This document shows positions 42,528-51,783 of a stretch of DNA of 64,000 bases, in pieces; positions within the stretch are counted from its first letter, which is position 1, and every line of letters starts with the position of its first letter. A program made the translations under genes and the position numbers. Origin of the DNA: CALVGQ01 sp964369385 (GTDB lineage: Bacteria > Bacillota_I > Bacilli_A > Erysipelotrichales > Erysipelotrichaceae); the NCBI GenBank assembly GCA_964369385.1, contig CAYJEY010000002.1:122472-186471 (forward strand), in the 5' to 3' direction. The notes beneath the pieces are model-generated. The model was not told where the DNA came from. It did no database searches and saw only the letters and a list, made by a program, of their open reading frames with translations.

Positions 42528-44036
42528 ATGAGTGAAAATGTATTAAAAATTATTAAAGATGAAACTTTAACTCTTCAACAACAATTCAACAACTTGATGA
42601 AAGAGGGAGAAAATTCCATCGATCCAATTGAATGTAGTGAGGCTTACTTAGAAGCAGTAGACAAAGAAATTATATGTGGGTTATTCGAAGGGAATGCTCC
42701 ATTTCGACCACGTTATTTGATGCCAGATTATACAGTTTTAATGGAAAAAGGTTGTGAATTTTTAGATTTACCAGTACCTACTAATATTTGGGAGGCAACA
42801 CATTACTTGATGATTTTATATCGTAATGCCCCAACGGGATCAACATATCCTGTATATTTAGGAAACATTGACTATTTGTTAGAACCATTTATTACAAGTG
42901 AAGAAGAAGCAAAATTAGCAATTCGTTTATTTCTATTAAGTATTGATAAATCAATGCCTGATTCATTTGTTCATGCTAATATTGGTCCTAAAGCTACAGT
43001 AGCAGGTAGAATCATTCTTGAATTAACACAAGAAATGCAATTGGCAGTTCCTAACTTGACAATGAAATATGATGAAGATGAAACAGATGATGAGTTTGCG
43101 AAGTTATGTTTAAAATGTATGTTAGCGACAAGTAAGCCAAGTTTTGCGAATCATAAGATGTTTAAAGCAGATTTAGGAGAAGACTATGGAATCGCAAGTT
43201 GCTACAACGGTTTTATGGTAAAAGGTGGAGCATACACGCTACAACGCCTACGTTTATCTTCTGCTGCACTAGAAGCAACATCGATTGATGATTTCTTAAA
43301 TCGTGTTTTACCACACTACTCTGAACTGATGATTGAAATGATTGAAAAACGTACGAAATTCTTAGTAGAAGAGGCAGCATATTTCAAATCAAATTTCTTA
43401 GTAAAAGAAGGATTTGTACAACGTGAAAACTTTGTAGGAATGTTTGGATTAGTAGGTTTAGCTGAGTGTTGTAATATCTTGCTTGGAATTAGTGACAAAT
43501 CAAAAGGATTTGGACACAACAAAGAAGCAGATATGCTTGGTGTACAAATTTTAGAAAAAATTGAAGAAATCTGTGAAACAAAACGTGTTCCTTATTCAGA
43601 AAACCGTGAAAACCGTGTTTGGCTACATGCTCAAGTTGGTATTGATACTGATGGGCAAGACAGTAGTCCTGGAACTCGTATTCCAATTGGATTTGAACCA
43701 GCTGTGCATCAACAAATTATGCACTCAACGCTATATCACAAATATTTCCCAACGGGAACAGGAGATATCTATAAATTTGATGAGACATGGAAAGACTCAT
43801 TACCAGCATTACTTGACATTGTAAAAGGTGGAATTAAAAGTGGTGTAAGATACTTCAGTGGATATGAAGATGGTGGAGATGTTGTGCGTGTCACAGGATA
43901 TCTTGTAAAACGTAGTGAAATCGAAAAACTAAAAAATAATGAAATTTCATTGAACCAAGCTACTATTTTAGGGTATGGTTCTAGTAGAAATGGAAAATCT
44001 TTAGACCGTCGTCAAAACGAAGGTGTAAGTAAATAA
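42528..44036 (+). CDS. yjjI: YjjI-family glycyl radical enzyme
   Basis: 502 residues. The glycyl radical loop VVRVTGYLVKR holds Gly457, and the thiyl-radical cysteine is Cys225 in YGIASCYNGF, both in the YjjI pattern. The reaction of YjjI is not established. It needs a radical-SAM activase (YjjW), which is not in the window. Strictly oxygen-sensitive enzyme class, next to the superoxide reductase gene. SD AGGAGAT. Confidence 0.88.
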   Translation: MSENVLKIIKDETLTLQQQFNNLMKEGENSIDPIECSEAYLEAVDKEIICGLFEGNAPFRPRYLMPDYTVLMEKGCEFLDLPVPTNIWEATHYLMILYRNAPTGSTYPVYLGNIDYLLEPFITSEEEAKLAIRLFLLSIDKSMPDSFVHANIGPKATVAGRIILELTQEMQLAVPNLTMKYDEDETDDEFAKLCLKCMLATSKPSFANHKMFKADLGEDYGIASCYNGFMVKGGAYTLQRLRLSSAALEATSIDDFLNRVLPHYSELMIEMIEKRTKFLVEEAAYFKSNFLVKEGFVQRENFVGMFGLVGLAECCNILLGISDKSKGFGHNKEADMLGVQILEKIEEICETKRVPYSENRENRVWLHAQVGIDTDGQDSSPGTRIPIGFEPAVHQQIMHSTLYHKYFPTGTGDIYKFDETWKDSLPALLDIVKGGIKSGVRYFSGYEDGGDVVRVTGYLVKRSEIEKLKNNEISLNQATILGYGSSRNGKSLDRRQNEGVSK

Positions 44037-44039
44037 AAA

Positions 44040-44084
44040 AACTGCAGTGAGAGATGAATTTTCATCTAATCACTGCAGTTTTTC
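44040..44084. terminator. Bidirectional terminator
   Basis: ACTGCAGTGA (44041-44050) pairs with TCACTGCAGT (44070-44079), with an inner GATGAA/TTCATC stem and T/A tracts both sides. Confidence 0.82.
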
Positions 44085-45656
44085 TTATAGTTTATTCTTA
44101 TTTAAGATGCCTTTTTCTACAAAGTAATCAATATCTAGTAAGTGAAGATCAGTAGGTTCATGACGTAAAGCTAGTTTTATTTCTTCTTCAAGTGAAAGAA
44201 GTTTGTCTTTTTCTTTTTGATTCCTTAAAAACTTAGGAAAGAAGGGTGGATTAGCTTCGCGATAGAAATTGATTTCAAAGTCATCATATTTTTTGAAATC
44301 ATTATTCTCAATGCAGTCTTCTAAACCATAGCGAAATTCTAACTCAATGGATTTTTGACGCATTTGTTGAGAAATCTCTTTGACTTCACTTGCTTTTGTA
44401 AGGATCAAATTTTCTGTTTCAAATGGATCATTAATCATATCAAACAATTCTTCTTTTCCCCCACCATAATAGTAGTTGTATTTGTATGCTTGATTACGAA
44501 CACTTACCCAACGTCTTGCGCCATGTTGATGCTCAATATATTGGAATTCACGATCAGCAGTTTTGTCGAATAATGATTTTCCTGGGTAATCAAGGTGAGA
44601 TGGCATTTCAATTCCTGCTAAGTCAAGAAAGGTTGGAAATAAATCATTAAGATCAGTAAATTTTGTCATTTGAGTTCCGGCTTCAATTTTACTTGGGTAT
44701 CTCATTAACATCGGAATTTTACTTGATCCATCGTAAGGTAGAAATTTTTGAAAGGTTCCCATATCTCCAAGCATTTCTCCATGATCACTTGTGAAAATGA
44801 CGAAGGTGTTATCAAGTTCTCCTTGTTTTTCTAAGGCATCAAGAATACGTCCAACATGGTGATCAACATGAGAGATAGCGCTATAATATAATTCACGAGC
44901 CCGCATCAGTGTTCCCTCATTTGGGTAGTTTCCAATATTGATGTTCTCTTTTGCTAAAGTTGAAATTTCAGTCTTTGAAATATGCGGTCCTGGCAATGTT
45001 TTTCCTTTATACAAGTCAGCCCATTCATGTGGTACATCAAACGGTGGATGTGGAGCAATGAATCCAGCCCACATCATAAAAGGACGCCCAAAACTTCGTT
45101 GCTGTATATAATCAATTGCCTCATTTGCTACCCAAGTTGTACCATGGTGAGCTTCATCAACAATCGATTGCTGGGGTTGCATATAAAGAAGATGGCGGAC
45201 ACCATGAATACTTTGTAGATGCTCATAGCCATTATTTTTTAAATACATTGCATATTCATCATCTTCACGGAAGCGTGGGATTTCATCCATCAATTTCAGT
45301 TTGTTGAAACCATTATGGCGGCGGTAAGGTTGAAAGTGCATTTTACCAATTGCGATTGTATCATAACCATGATCGGATAAACACTGAGCAAAGGTAGGTA
45401 ACTGATAAGGTATTTGATGACTATCATCAAAGTAATTATCATCAAAAGTATGATGTCGAGCACTTAGACCGGTAACGATATTGTGACGAGCAGGTAAGCA
45501 TACGGGATTGGGAGAGTAGGCATTTAAGCAGCTACACCCTTCTTGCGCTAAACGGTCTAAATTGGGAGTTATCATATGTTTTGCACCTGTAGCATGTATC
45601 GTATCGGATCTCTGCTGATCCGTGGTAATTAATAGTATATTGGGTTGTTTATTCAT
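44085..45656 (-). CDS. Sulfatase (Cys-type, CxPAR active site)
   Basis: 523 residues. Alkaline-phosphatase-fold sulfatase with metal motif TTDQQRSD (Asp13), the FGly site C53-L-P-A-R57, KMHFQPYR, and FTSDHGEMLGD. The usual motif is CxPSR; here Ala replaces Ser. Cys53 would be matured by anaerobic sulfatase-maturating radical-SAM enzyme, not encoded here. No signal peptide, so cytoplasmic. Substrate unknown, possibly choline-O-sulfate-like or glycan sulfate. Confidence 0.88.
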   Translation of the reverse strand: MNKQPNILLITTDQQRSDTIHATGAKHMITPNLDRLAQEGCSCLNAYSPNPVCLPARHNIVTGLSARHHTFDDNYFDDSHQIPYQLPTFAQCLSDHGYDTIAIGKMHFQPYRRHNGFNKLKLMDEIPRFREDDEYAMYLKNNGYEHLQSIHGVRHLLYMQPQQSIVDEAHHGTTWVANEAIDYIQQRSFGRPFMMWAGFIAPHPPFDVPHEWADLYKGKTLPGPHISKTEISTLAKENINIGNYPNEGTLMRARELYYSAISHVDHHVGRILDALEKQGELDNTFVIFTSDHGEMLGDMGTFQKFLPYDGSSKIPMLMRYPSKIEAGTQMTKFTDLNDLFPTFLDLAGIEMPSHLDYPGKSLFDKTADREFQYIEHQHGARRWVSVRNQAYKYNYYYGGGKEELFDMINDPFETENLILTKASEVKEISQQMRQKSIELEFRYGLEDCIENNDFKKYDDFEINFYREANPPFFPKFLRNQKEKDKLLSLEEEIKLALRHEPTDLHLLDIDYFVEKGILNKNKL

Positions 45657-45890
45657 AAAGTCCTCCTACAATAATTTTAGTATACATGAGAAGCAAGAAT
45701 ATGAAAAGATGAGATATAAATCACAAAGCTTATATTAAATCAACAAATATGCATTATATTCAAGCGTTTTCACTATTAATTATTGAAAAAATAGACTTTT
45801 TATGATTTAATTGTTTAGTAACAAAATGTTACATAAAGATGATTGTTAACTAATAATAGTTTTCAATATATTTTTGGGAGGAAAAGAAAA

Positions 45891-47000
45891 ATGAAAAAGT
45901 TACTATCTTTACTTCTTGTTTCAATGCTTGCAATCGCATTAACAGCATGTGGTTCAACTAGTACTGAAGAAGAAGGAACAACGGAAGGAACAACAGAAGA
46001 AACAACAGAAGAAACAACTGAGGATGTTACACGTATCGCTTTGATACTACCTTATGTAGGAGATCAATCATATTTTGATATCACTCATGCAGGACTTCAA
46101 TTAGTTCAAGAAAAATATGGAGATGCAGTTGAAACCAACTTAATCGAAATGGGAACTGATGCTGCAAACTGGGAAACAGCTAATCGTCAAGCAGTTGCTG
46201 ATGGTTATGACATTATCATCTCTGGAAACTTCGAATACGAAGCAGCAATGTTAGCAGTAGCAGCTGAAAATCCAGATGTTAAATTTTTAAATTTTGATTA
46301 CTCTAATGCAGAAGCAAACTCATTAGATAATGTATATGCAATTACTTACGCATCAAATGAAATCGGATACCTTGCAGGAGTTGTAGCAGCTACAAAATCT
46401 GAAACAGGAGTTATTGGAGCAGTTGGTGGAATGGAAATCGATGGAATTAAAGAATTCTTAACAGGATACATGCACGGAGCAAGTGATGTAAATCCAGATA
46501 TCCAAGTATTAACAGGATTTGTTGGAGATTTCGCAAATACAGGAACTGCAAAAGAAATCACATTAAACATGGTTGACCAAGGTGCAGACGTAGTATTCCA
46601 TGCAGCTGGTGGTGCTGGAAACGGTATGTTTGAAGCTGCTGCAGAAGCAGGAATCTGGGCAATTGGTGTAGATACTGACCAATATGTTTCACTAGAAGAG
46701 CAACCAGCGTTAGCAGAAACAATCCTAACTTCAGGATTAAAAAGAGCTGACCAAGGTATTCTAAATGCAATCACTGCAATGATTGATGGTACTGCTCCTT
46801 ATGGAACTCAAGTTACATTGACTCTATCAGATGATGGTGTTGGACTTGCAGAAAATGAACATTATTTAGCAAATATGACAGAAGAACAAATCGCAACAGT
46901 GAATGAGTTCTCTGATAAAGTTTATAATAAAGAAACTGAGGTTGCTAGTCAGCTAAAAGATAACACAGCATTCGATACATATTCTGAATTAACGAAGTAA
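45891..47000 (+). CDS. BMP-family nucleoside-binding lipoprotein (transporter 1)
   Basis: 369 residues from the ATG with GGGAGG (an upstream extension to 45843 has no ribosome site). Lipobox LTAC; a Thr/Glu repeat linker (EETTEETTEE) precedes the PnrA/BMP domain, with DQSYFDITHAG, HAAGGAGNGMFEAA and GVDTDQY. Solute receptor for the ABC genes downstream. An attenuator hairpin follows it. Confidence 0.93.
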   Translation: MKKLLSLLLVSMLAIALTACGSTSTEEEGTTEGTTEETTEETTEDVTRIALILPYVGDQSYFDITHAGLQLVQEKYGDAVETNLIEMGTDAANWETANRQAVADGYDIIISGNFEYEAAMLAVAAENPDVKFLNFDYSNAEANSLDNVYAITYASNEIGYLAGVVAATKSETGVIGAVGGMEIDGIKEFLTGYMHGASDVNPDIQVLTGFVGDFANTGTAKEITLNMVDQGADVVFHAAGGAGNGMFEAAAEAGIWAIGVDTDQYVSLEEQPALAETILTSGLKRADQGILNAITAMIDGTAPYGTQVTLTLSDDGVGLAENEHYLANMTEEQIATVNEFSDKVYNKETEVASQLKDNTAFDTYSELTK

Positions 47001-47022
47001 TAGTTGGATTAAATATAATATA

Positions 47023-47055
47023 TGCTCTATCTTTTAAGTAAGATAGAGCATTATT
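47023..47055 (+). terminator. Attenuator between binding-protein gene and ABC genes
   Basis: TGCTCTATCTT (47023-47033) and AAGATAGAGCA (47040-47050) form a perfect 11-bp stem; tail TTATTT. Partial termination would give more receptor than transporter. Confidence 0.65.
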
Positions 47056-47076
47056 TACATAAGGTGAGGATAATTT

Positions 47077-48639
47077 ATGGAAGATATAATTTTAAAATTA
47101 GAAGACATTGTAAAGATCTATCCTAATGGTACGGTGGCGAACAAAAATATTAACATCGAACTAAAAAAAGGTGAAATTCACTCAATTGTAGGGGAAAATG
47201 GTGCGGGTAAATCAACTTTGATGAAAATCATTTTTGCGATTGAGAAACAAACATCAGGGAAAGTTTACTACAAAGGTCAAGAGATTAACTATAGTGGATC
47301 AATGGAAGCAATTGAAAATGGAATTGGGATGGTTCATCAGCATTTTATGTTGATTCCATCATTCACTGTTGTGCAAAATATTGTATTAGGAAATGAACCG
47401 CATAATGGAGCATTCCTTAATATGAAGGAAGCAACAAAACAAGTAAAAGAGTTAACCCAAAAATATAATTTTGATATTGATGTAGAGAAAAAAGTAGAAG
47501 ACTTGACAGTAAGTGCGAAACAAAAAGTTGAGATACTTAAAACATTGTACCGTCATGCAGAAGTAATTATTTTGGATGAACCTACAGCTGTTTTAACTCC
47601 ACAAGAAACACAGGCATTATTTGAGCAACTTAAAATGTTCAAAGAATTAGGACATACGATTGTGTTTATTTCACATAAATTAAACGAAGTAAAAGAAATA
47701 TCAGATCGTATTAGTGTTATCCGTAATGGGGAATCAAAAGGTACATTTGATGCAGAGAACGTTACAATAAGTGATTTAACAGAATTAATCATTGGACGTA
47801 AGTTGGAAAATAACTATTCTGAAATGAAGACAGTTTATGAGAATGCAAGACCAGTTCTTGAAGTACATAACTTAAAACATAGTGAACATGGTATCGTCAA
47901 AGTAGATGATATGAGCTTTGCGGTTAAACAAGGTCAAATTTTAGGGATTGCAGGAGTTCAAGGGAATGGACAAGAAGAGTTAATTAAAACGATTACTGGT
48001 CTTATTCCACACCAATCTGGAGAAATTAAATTAGCAGGAGATTCAATAGAAAAATACTCTATTCGTAAGAAAAGAGATAATGGACTCTCTTACATTCCAG
48101 AAGATCGTATGATTGAGGGGTGTGCTGCAGAAGCATCTATTCAAGATAATATTGTTTCTACATATTTTGAAGAAAAAGAGTACAGCGGAAAGCTATTCCT
48201 TAAAGAAAAAGCGATACGTAAAGAAGCAGATTCACTTATTGAGCGATTCAGTGTAAAAACAAGTTCTCGCCGCGAGAAAATTGGATCATTATCAGGTGGT
48301 AATATTCAAAAAGTTGTGGTTGCGCGTGAATGGAAAACAAATCCAAAACTCATGGTTGCAGAACAGCCAACACGTGGGATTGATGTAGGGAGTGCTAACT
48401 ATATTCACCAAGAGTTAATCAGCATTCGTAACCAAGGAGCAGGTATCTTATTGGTGAGTGCAGATTTAAATGAAGTACTATCACTATCAGATCAGTTGAT
48501 TGTAATGTACGAAGGGGAAATTGTAGCGTATTTTGATGATTTATCCAACGTTACAGAAAGTGAACTTGGATTATATATGTTAGGTGTTCAAAAACAAGAT
48601 GAACAACAAATCAGGGGGGCATGTTATGACGGAAAATAA
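47077..48639 (+). CDS. Nucleoside ABC transporter ATPase (transporter 1)
   Basis: 520 residues, two fused nucleotide-binding domains of the YufO/MglA type. First Walker A GENGAGKSTLMKI, Walker B IILDEPTAVL; the second Walker A is GVQGNGQEELIK (no Lys, normal for this family); second signature LSGGNIQKV. Overlaps the permease start. Confidence 0.93.
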   Translation: MEDIILKLEDIVKIYPNGTVANKNINIELKKGEIHSIVGENGAGKSTLMKIIFAIEKQTSGKVYYKGQEINYSGSMEAIENGIGMVHQHFMLIPSFTVVQNIVLGNEPHNGAFLNMKEATKQVKELTQKYNFDIDVEKKVEDLTVSAKQKVEILKTLYRHAEVIILDEPTAVLTPQETQALFEQLKMFKELGHTIVFISHKLNEVKEISDRISVIRNGESKGTFDAENVTISDLTELIIGRKLENNYSEMKTVYENARPVLEVHNLKHSEHGIVKVDDMSFAVKQGQILGIAGVQGNGQEELIKTITGLIPHQSGEIKLAGDSIEKYSIRKKRDNGLSYIPEDRMIEGCAAEASIQDNIVSTYFEEKEYSGKLFLKEKAIRKEADSLIERFSVKTSSRREKIGSLSGGNIQKVVVAREWKTNPKLMVAEQPTRGIDVGSANYIHQELISIRNQGAGILLVSADLNEVLSLSDQLIVMYEGEIVAYFDDLSNVTESELGLYMLGVQKQDEQQIRGACYDGK

Positions 48640-49726
48640 AATAACAAAAAAACCGTTACTCAAATGGACAAACGAAAGACCATTTGAAGCGCTTCGTATT
48701 TTTGTTGCGATTGGAATTGCGCTTGGATTAACATTTTTAGTATTATGCTTAGTATCACCAGATCCAATTACAGACTTTATCAATTTGATGACATATCCAC
48801 TAAAAAGTGAGTTCTATTTTGGTTCAGTATTAGTAAAGATGATCCCATTAACATTTGCTGGATTAGCGACATTACTGTATTTTAGAACGGGATTATTTAA
48901 TTTAAGTACTGAAGGTATTTTCTACATTAGTGGAGTTGCCTGTACGTATTTTGCGGTATCAGAGTTACGACTAACAGGAAACTCGGTAATTGATACTGGA
49001 ATGTGTATTCTTGCAGCTGGATTATGTGGGGGATTAATTGCATTAATCCCAGGATTTTTGAAAGCGAAGTTTAATACAGATGAGTTAGTATTATCACTAA
49101 TGATGAATAGTATCCTTTATGGGATTGGATTTTGGATTATTAAGACTTTCTTAGCTGTTTCAGGGGTAACTGGACAATCTTCAGCGCCATTTGTAGCAAG
49201 TGCTAAATTAGAAAATTTAATTCCAAAAACACAAGTGCATACTGGTTTAATTATCATGTTGTTGACAGTAGCATTTGTATATATCTTATTATTTAAAACA
49301 AAACTTGGTTATAGCATACGTATGACTGGTTTAAACAAAGATTTCGCTAAGTATTCAGGGATGAGTGCTTTTGGATTATTTATGGTAGTTCACTTCTTAG
49401 CAGGATTTATTGGTGGTATGGGAGCTTCTGTAGAGCTACTGGGAATGTATCGTAGTTTCTCTTGGGCAACACTACCGGGTCTTGGTTTTACTGGGGCACT
49501 AATTGCAATGTTAGGGAAAAATCATCCAATTGGTGTATTGATTGCATCATTTGGAATTTCATACCTTCGTGCTTCTGCTCAATTACTTGCGAATAGTAGC
49601 ACTGTAATTGATGTTAAGTTAATTTCAATTGTAGAAGTAATCTTAACTTTATTAATATCTTCTCAATATTTCTTAAAGAAATGGAGAGAAAGACAAATGT
49701 TGAAGGAGGAAAGAAAAAATGGATAA
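48626..49726 (+). CDS. Nucleoside ABC transporter permease 1 (transporter 1)
   Basis: 366 residues, BPD_transp_2 family, about ten membrane helices, with GLATLLYFRTGLFNLSTEG. The start ATG at 48626 has GGGGGG upstream; it overlaps the ATPase gene by 14 bases, so the two are translationally coupled. Confidence 0.9.
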   Translation: MTENKITKKPLLKWTNERPFEALRIFVAIGIALGLTFLVLCLVSPDPITDFINLMTYPLKSEFYFGSVLVKMIPLTFAGLATLLYFRTGLFNLSTEGIFYISGVACTYFAVSELRLTGNSVIDTGMCILAAGLCGGLIALIPGFLKAKFNTDELVLSLMMNSILYGIGFWIIKTFLAVSGVTGQSSAPFVASAKLENLIPKTQVHTGLIIMLLTVAFVYILLFKTKLGYSIRMTGLNKDFAKYSGMSAFGLFMVVHFLAGFIGGMGASVELLGMYRSFSWATLPGLGFTGALIAMLGKNHPIGVLIASFGISYLRASAQLLANSSTVIDVKLISIVEVILTLLISSQYFLKKWRERQMLKEERKNG

Positions 49727-50636
49727 CATTATTGAAACTTTCTTCAGTGCTTCATTTATCTTCATCGTTATTCGTGTAGGTGTACCATTAATGTTTGCCT
49801 CAATGTCAGCATACACGGCTGCAACAGCAGGTATTCCAAATATCGCCGTGGAAGGTATCATGATTTTTGGAGCTTTCTTTGGTGTATATTTTAGTGCTAT
49901 TACAGGAAGTGCTTGGTTAGGTTTACTTGGAGTTATTATTATTGGGGCATTATGTGCTGGTGTATTAGCTTTCTTTACGATGCGTATGAAGGCAAACCCA
50001 ATTATGGTTGGGATCGCATTGAACTTATTTGCTGCAGACTTTACTGTTTGGTTGTTGTTAGTACTAACAGGATCAAAAGGAACAACAGCGAACCTCCCTT
50101 CAAAGGTATTGCCTACAGTAGATATTCCATTTATTCAAGATATTCCGATTCTTGGAGAAATTATTTCAGGGCATTATTTCTTAACTTATGTGTGTATTGT
50201 ATTAGCAATCTTCGTATGGATTCTAATTTACAAAACACCATTTGGATTAAGAATGAAAGCTTGCGGGCTTGATGAACATGCCGCTGAATCAGTGGGAATT
50301 AAAGTAAATCGCGTACGTTTAATCGCAATCGTACTATCAGGTATCTTTGCAGCATTAGGAGGAGCTTATTTATCTATGGGATATTTATCTATCTTCTCTA
50401 ACAACATGACTGCATCACGTGGTTGGATTGGGATTGCAGCGAATGCTGTAGGACGTGGAAACTATTTAATTGTAGTTCTTACAACAATAGTGTTCGCAAT
50501 TGCACAAGGGGTAGTAAACCGCTTAGCAATTACTGATTTACCATCTGAATTAATCAATACGATTCCTTATTTGTGTGTATTGATTGGTCTTGTGGCTTTA
50601 TCAATTCAAGAATATTACAAGAAAAAACAAAAATAG
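49719..50636 (+). CDS. Nucleoside ABC transporter permease 2 (transporter 1)
   Basis: 305 residues, same family, segments SAYTAATAGIPNIAVEGIMI and ARGWIGIAAN-type near 240. Overlaps the preceding gene by 8 bases. Last gene of the first transporter operon. Confidence 0.9.
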   Translation: MDNIIETFFSASFIFIVIRVGVPLMFASMSAYTAATAGIPNIAVEGIMIFGAFFGVYFSAITGSAWLGLLGVIIIGALCAGVLAFFTMRMKANPIMVGIALNLFAADFTVWLLLVLTGSKGTTANLPSKVLPTVDIPFIQDIPILGEIISGHYFLTYVCIVLAIFVWILIYKTPFGLRMKACGLDEHAAESVGIKVNRVRLIAIVLSGIFAALGGAYLSMGYLSIFSNNMTASRGWIGIAANAVGRGNYLIVVLTTIVFAIAQGVVNRLAITDLPSELINTIPYLCVLIGLVALSIQEYYKKKQK

Positions 50637-50641
50637 TTAAT

Positions 50642-50666
50642 AGACAATCTTCGGATTGTCTTTTTT
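50642..50666 (+). terminator. Terminator of transporter 1 operon
   Basis: AGACAATC (50642-50649), UUCG-type tetraloop TTCG, GATTGTCT (50654-50661), then T-run. Confidence 0.9.
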
Positions 50667-50697
50667 ATGGTAAAATAGACTTGTTTGAAAGGAAAAG

Positions 50698-50711
50698 TGC
50701 TCAATTGAGCA
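50698..50711. promoter_or_regulatory. Perfect palindrome in the manA leader
   Basis: TGCTCAATTGAGCA, 14 bp, lies between an AAAGGAA sequence (about 50688-50694) and the manA start at 50724. It could be an operator or an RNA hairpin that brings the ribosome site closer to the ATG. A -10-like TAAAAT is at 50671-50676. Confidence 0.5.
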
Positions 50712-50723
50712 TCGAATAAAAAA

Positions 50724-51683
50724 ATGCAATTATTAAAATTAAAGCCAGCATCAAAAGACTATCTGTGGGGTGGAGAAATACTTAAGCAAAATTACAATAA
50801 AACAACTGATTGCACACCACTAGCAGAAAGTTGGGAAGTATCTGCTCATCCAGATGGACCTAGTGTACTTGCCAATGGGGAATATGCAGGGAAGACATTA
50901 GTCGATTTCATTAATATTAAAGGGAAAGAAATTTTAGGAGTGAATGCACAAAAATTTTCTTACTTTCCAATTTTATCTAAATTTATCGATGCAAAGCAAA
51001 GTCTTTCAATCCAAGTTCATCCAAATGACGATTATGGACTTCGTGTTGAAAAAGAATACGGGAAAACAGAAGTTTGGTATATTTTAGAAGCAAAAGAAGA
51101 TGCGTTCATTTATTTTGGGACAAATAAAGAAATCACAAAAGAAGAAATGCGTGAGCATATTGAAAATAATACACTGACAGATGTATTAAAAAAAGCACCA
51201 GTAAAAGCAGGAGATGTTGCATTTATTGAGGCAGGAACGATTCATGCAATTACTGAGGGAATTGTAATTCTAGAAATTCAACAAAATTCTAACTCTACAT
51301 ATCGAGTGTATGACTTTGGACGAGTTGGAAAAGATGGTAAGACAAGAGAGTTGCATATTGATAAGGCAATTGATGTATCTACATTATCACCTATTGATTG
51401 GGAAGTAGCACCATGTGTTATGGAACAATTTGACCAATATAAAAAAGGTGAAGTATCGCATTGCGATTATTTTAAAGTCGACTCTTATGAAGTTGAGCAA
51501 GAGGTTGTGGTAGAGGTAAAACAAGAGAGTTTTGTAGCTTTTACATTTATCGATGGAAGTGGAACAATCAGTGCAAATAATGAGACAATGAACTGTGTTA
51601 AAGGGGAAACATACTTTGCGCCTGCAAATTTAGGAAGCGTTAAAATATCAGGTAAATGCAAATTTGTAACGGCTTCAGTATAG
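50724..51683 (+). CDS. manA: Mannose-6-phosphate isomerase, type I (class I)
   Basis: 319 residues. Zinc motifs: QVHPNDDYGL (His), KTEVWYIL (Glu) and the cupin IEAGTIHAITEGIVILEIQQ (His). Interconverts mannose-6-P and fructose-6-P. It sits between two nucleoside transporter operons with its own leader, so no functional link is evident. No Shine-Dalgarno right before the ATG. Confidence 0.93.
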   Translation: MQLLKLKPASKDYLWGGEILKQNYNKTTDCTPLAESWEVSAHPDGPSVLANGEYAGKTLVDFINIKGKEILGVNAQKFSYFPILSKFIDAKQSLSIQVHPNDDYGLRVEKEYGKTEVWYILEAKEDAFIYFGTNKEITKEEMREHIENNTLTDVLKKAPVKAGDVAFIEAGTIHAITEGIVILEIQQNSNSTYRVYDFGRVGKDGKTRELHIDKAIDVSTLSPIDWEVAPCVMEQFDQYKKGEVSHCDYFKVDSYEVEQEVVVEVKQESFVAFTFIDGSGTISANNETMNCVKGETYFAPANLGSVKISGKCKFVTASV

Positions 51684-51783
51684 AAACAGTCTAGTTAAGT
51701 TGAAAAATCGGTATAAAAGTGGTTTAATATAGGTAGCAGTAAATTTTTGCATTTCAGTTTATTAAAATAAATAGGAGGAAAAA

